NCBI RefSeq assembly: GCF_963677065.1
Contig: NZ_OY781872.1
Span: 3,033,419 to 3,097,418 of the forward strand
DNA: 64,000 nucleotides
Reading direction: 5' to 3'
Origin: an uncultured Methanoregula sp.
GTDB lineage: Archaea > Halobacteriota > Methanomicrobia > Methanomicrobiales > Methanospirillaceae
Shown: positions 62,853 through 64,000 of the stretch, in pieces
Layout: each line of letters begins with the position of its first letter
Numbering within the stretch: position 1 is the first letter of the stretch
Notes under the pieces: model-generated
Told to the model about the DNA's origin: nothing
What the model saw: the letters and a program-made list of their open reading frames with translations, nothing else
The model's database searches: none
Program-made: the position numbers and the translations under genes

Positions 62853-63923
62853 GTGAAACCGACCGCCCGCCCCACCGACCGCCTGCCCCCGCCCACCACA
62901 GCGCCCGCCGCCACGCCCATCGCCTTTGTGCGCGCCATTGTTCTGGCCTACGAACGGCGCGGCCTGAGCCCTGAGCGCGCGCTGGCCCAGGCACAGATTG
63001 CGCCGCAGCTGCTGCAGGACGACGGCGCCCGCATCACCGCCTGGCAGATGGAGCGGATCTCTGACGCCGCCATGCAAGAGCTGGACGACGAAGCCCTGGG
63101 CTGGTTCAGCCGCCGCCTGCCCTGGGGCAGCTACGGCATGCTGGCGCGCGCCTCCATCAGCTCGCCCACGCTGCAGATGGCCCTGGCCCGCTGGTGCCGC
63201 CACCACGGCCTGCTGGCGGACGACATTGCCCTGCACCTCACCACCGCAGGCGACACCGCCACCCTGGCCATCACCGAGGCCCGCGACCTGGGCGCGCTGC
63301 GCGAGTTCTGCCTGGTATCGGTGCTGCGCAATGCGCACGGGCTGGCCTGCTGGCTGGTGGACTCACGCATCCCGTTGATTGCAGCCGAATTCGCGTTTGA
63401 CCCGCCGCCCCACGCCGATGCCTATGCCGTGCTGTTCCGGGGCCCCGTCACCTTCAACGCACTACGCACTGCCCTGCACTTTGACGCCCGCTACCTGCAC
63501 CTGCCCCTGCGCCGCGACGAACAGGCCCTGCGCCAGATGCTGCAACACGCCCTGCCCCTGACGGTGCTGCACTACCGCCGCGACCGCTTGCTGGTGCAGC
63601 GCGTGCGCCAGCTGCTGGCCGCGCCCCTGCCGGGGCAACCCGCCCACGCCCTGCCCCAGCACAGCGCCGAATCCCTGGCCGCACTGCTGCATGTATCGCC
63701 GCGCACGCTGCACCGGCAACTGAAGGAAGAAGGCGCCACGCTGCAGGGGCTGAAGGATGACGTGCGTCGCACCCGCGCGGTGGAGCTTCTGCACCGCACG
63801 CAGCGGCCCATCAAGCAGGTGGCGGAGGCGGCAGGGTTTGAGAACGAGAAGAGTTTTATTCGGGCGTTTCGGGGGTGGACAGGGCAGTCGCCGGCGGAGT
63901 TTCGGAGAGGGGTGAGAATGTAG
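62853..63923 (+). CDS. AraC-family transcriptional regulator
   Basis: A 356-residue regulator with an N-terminal AraC-binding-type domain and a C-terminal double helix-turn-helix. The first HTH is S-L-A-A-L-L-H-V-S-P-R-T-L-H-R-Q-L, and the second, I-K-Q-V-A-E-A-A-G-F-E-N-E-K-S-F-I-R-A-F, is followed by the W-T-G-Q-S-P-A-E-F-R segment. I take the GTG at 62853, close to the first conserved residues; the same frame is open to 62727, but that stretch is low in conserved features. Divergent from the acyl-CoA synthetase by about 125 bases, it is the likely regulator of the operon. Confidence 0.9.
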   Translation: MKPTARPTDRLPPPTTAPAATPIAFVRAIVLAYERRGLSPERALAQAQIAPQLLQDDGARITAWQMERISDAAMQELDDEALGWFSRRLPWGSYGMLARASISSPTLQMALARWCRHHGLLADDIALHLTTAGDTATLAITEARDLGALREFCLVSVLRNAHGLACWLVDSRIPLIAAEFAFDPPPHADAYAVLFRGPVTFNALRTALHFDARYLHLPLRRDEQALRQMLQHALPLTVLHYRRDRLLVQRVRQLLAAPLPGQPAHALPQHSAESLAALLHVSPRTLHRQLKEEGATLQGLKDDVRRTRAVELLHRTQRPIKQVAEAAGFENEKSFIRAFRGWTGQSPAEFRRGVRM

Positions 63924-64000
63924 CGAAAAAGTCAAATAGTCTCGGGACACCGATTTTTGACCTCCGCTCCAAGACCGACCGGCATACTCCCGGCGCAAGA

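Noticed and set aside
47442..64000. Horizontal transfer of a bacterial block into a methanogen
   Set aside because: The break is in the middle of a gene, there is no mobile-element signature, and the bacterial genes keep typical bacterial high G+C and codon use, so a chimera is simpler.
1..64000. CRISPR array, insertion sequence or transposase
   Set aside because: No regularly spaced repeats and no transposase or integrase motifs were seen.

Overview
The window is two unrelated pieces of DNA joined near position 47,450-47,504. Bases 1 to about 47,450 look like a euryarchaeal methanogen of the Methanomicrobiales (Methanoregula-like). The signs are N-epsilon-acetyl-beta-lysine genes (ablA/ablB), archaeal RNase J and UMP kinase, an AmmeMemoRadiSam radical SAM enzyme, an FmdE protein, TATA-like promoters, a tRNA gene without an encoded CCA, and moderate G+C. 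Bases from about 47,504 to 64,000 look like a Burkholderiales/Comamonadaceae bacterium (Acidovorax-like). The signs are very high G+C at third codon positions, a Bug/TctC binding protein, LysR and AraC regulators, and leucine/isovalerate catabolism genes. The last archaeal gene loses its 5' part exactly at the join, so an assembly or amplification chimera is much likelier than real gene transfer. Each side should be interpreted as its own genome.

Archaeal part. 1-2.3 kb: mscS, a DUF6544-like protein and a partial YkgJ-type cysteine-cluster protein in one minus-strand unit. 2.3-5.8 kb: ablB, ablA and a second, shorter KamA-type radical SAM aminomutase (compatible solute synthesis). 6.1-13.1 kb: two stand-alone membrane sensor-like proteins, a P3A H+-ATPase, a CLC-CBS channel/antiporter and a CPA2 antiporter. 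13.6-18.5 kb: a metal-chelate or corrinoid-type ABC importer with an embedded methyltransferase and a downstream FmdE protein; this block is bracketed by two copies of a 23-bp direct repeat. 18.5-22.5 kb: a REC-PAS4 protein, a structured-RNA candidate and RNase J. 23.4-31.8 kb: potassium uptake, with a KdpC-KdpA fusion, KdpB, a KdpD lacking its kinase, and a KUP transporter. 32-41.3 kb: transglutaminase-like protein, endonuclease III, tRNA-Pro, UMP kinase, zinc ribbon, histidine kinase, radical SAM/Mut7-C pair, DUF4405-like protein, sulfite-oxidase-fold protein and alpha/beta hydrolase. 41.4-47.4 kb: six genes of a hydrogenase-4/complex-I-like membrane complex. Its large subunit has lost all four NiFe cysteines and its small subunit has lost all four [4Fe-4S] cysteines.

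Taken together, much of the archaeal part concerns ion and osmotic balance: mechanosensitive release, beta-lysine osmolyte, K+ uptake by two systems, Cl-/H+ and cation/H+ exchange, a proton pump, and a complex-I-like antiporter that appears redox-silent.

Bacterial part. A leucine/isovalerate (liu-type) pathway runs on the minus strand: acyl-CoA synthetase, methylcrotonyl-CoA carboxylase beta, DinB, methylglutaconyl-CoA hydratase, DUF4126, carboxylase alpha, and further left HMG-CoA lyase, YbaK, DUF1289 and a DsbA-fold isomerase. Between the two halves sits a plus-strand beta-hydroxy-acid module (3-hydroxyacyl-CoA-dehydrogenase-type enzyme, BKACE enzyme, Bug binding protein) with a divergent LysR regulator and a GhrA-type reductase. 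A divergent AraC-type regulator closes the window.
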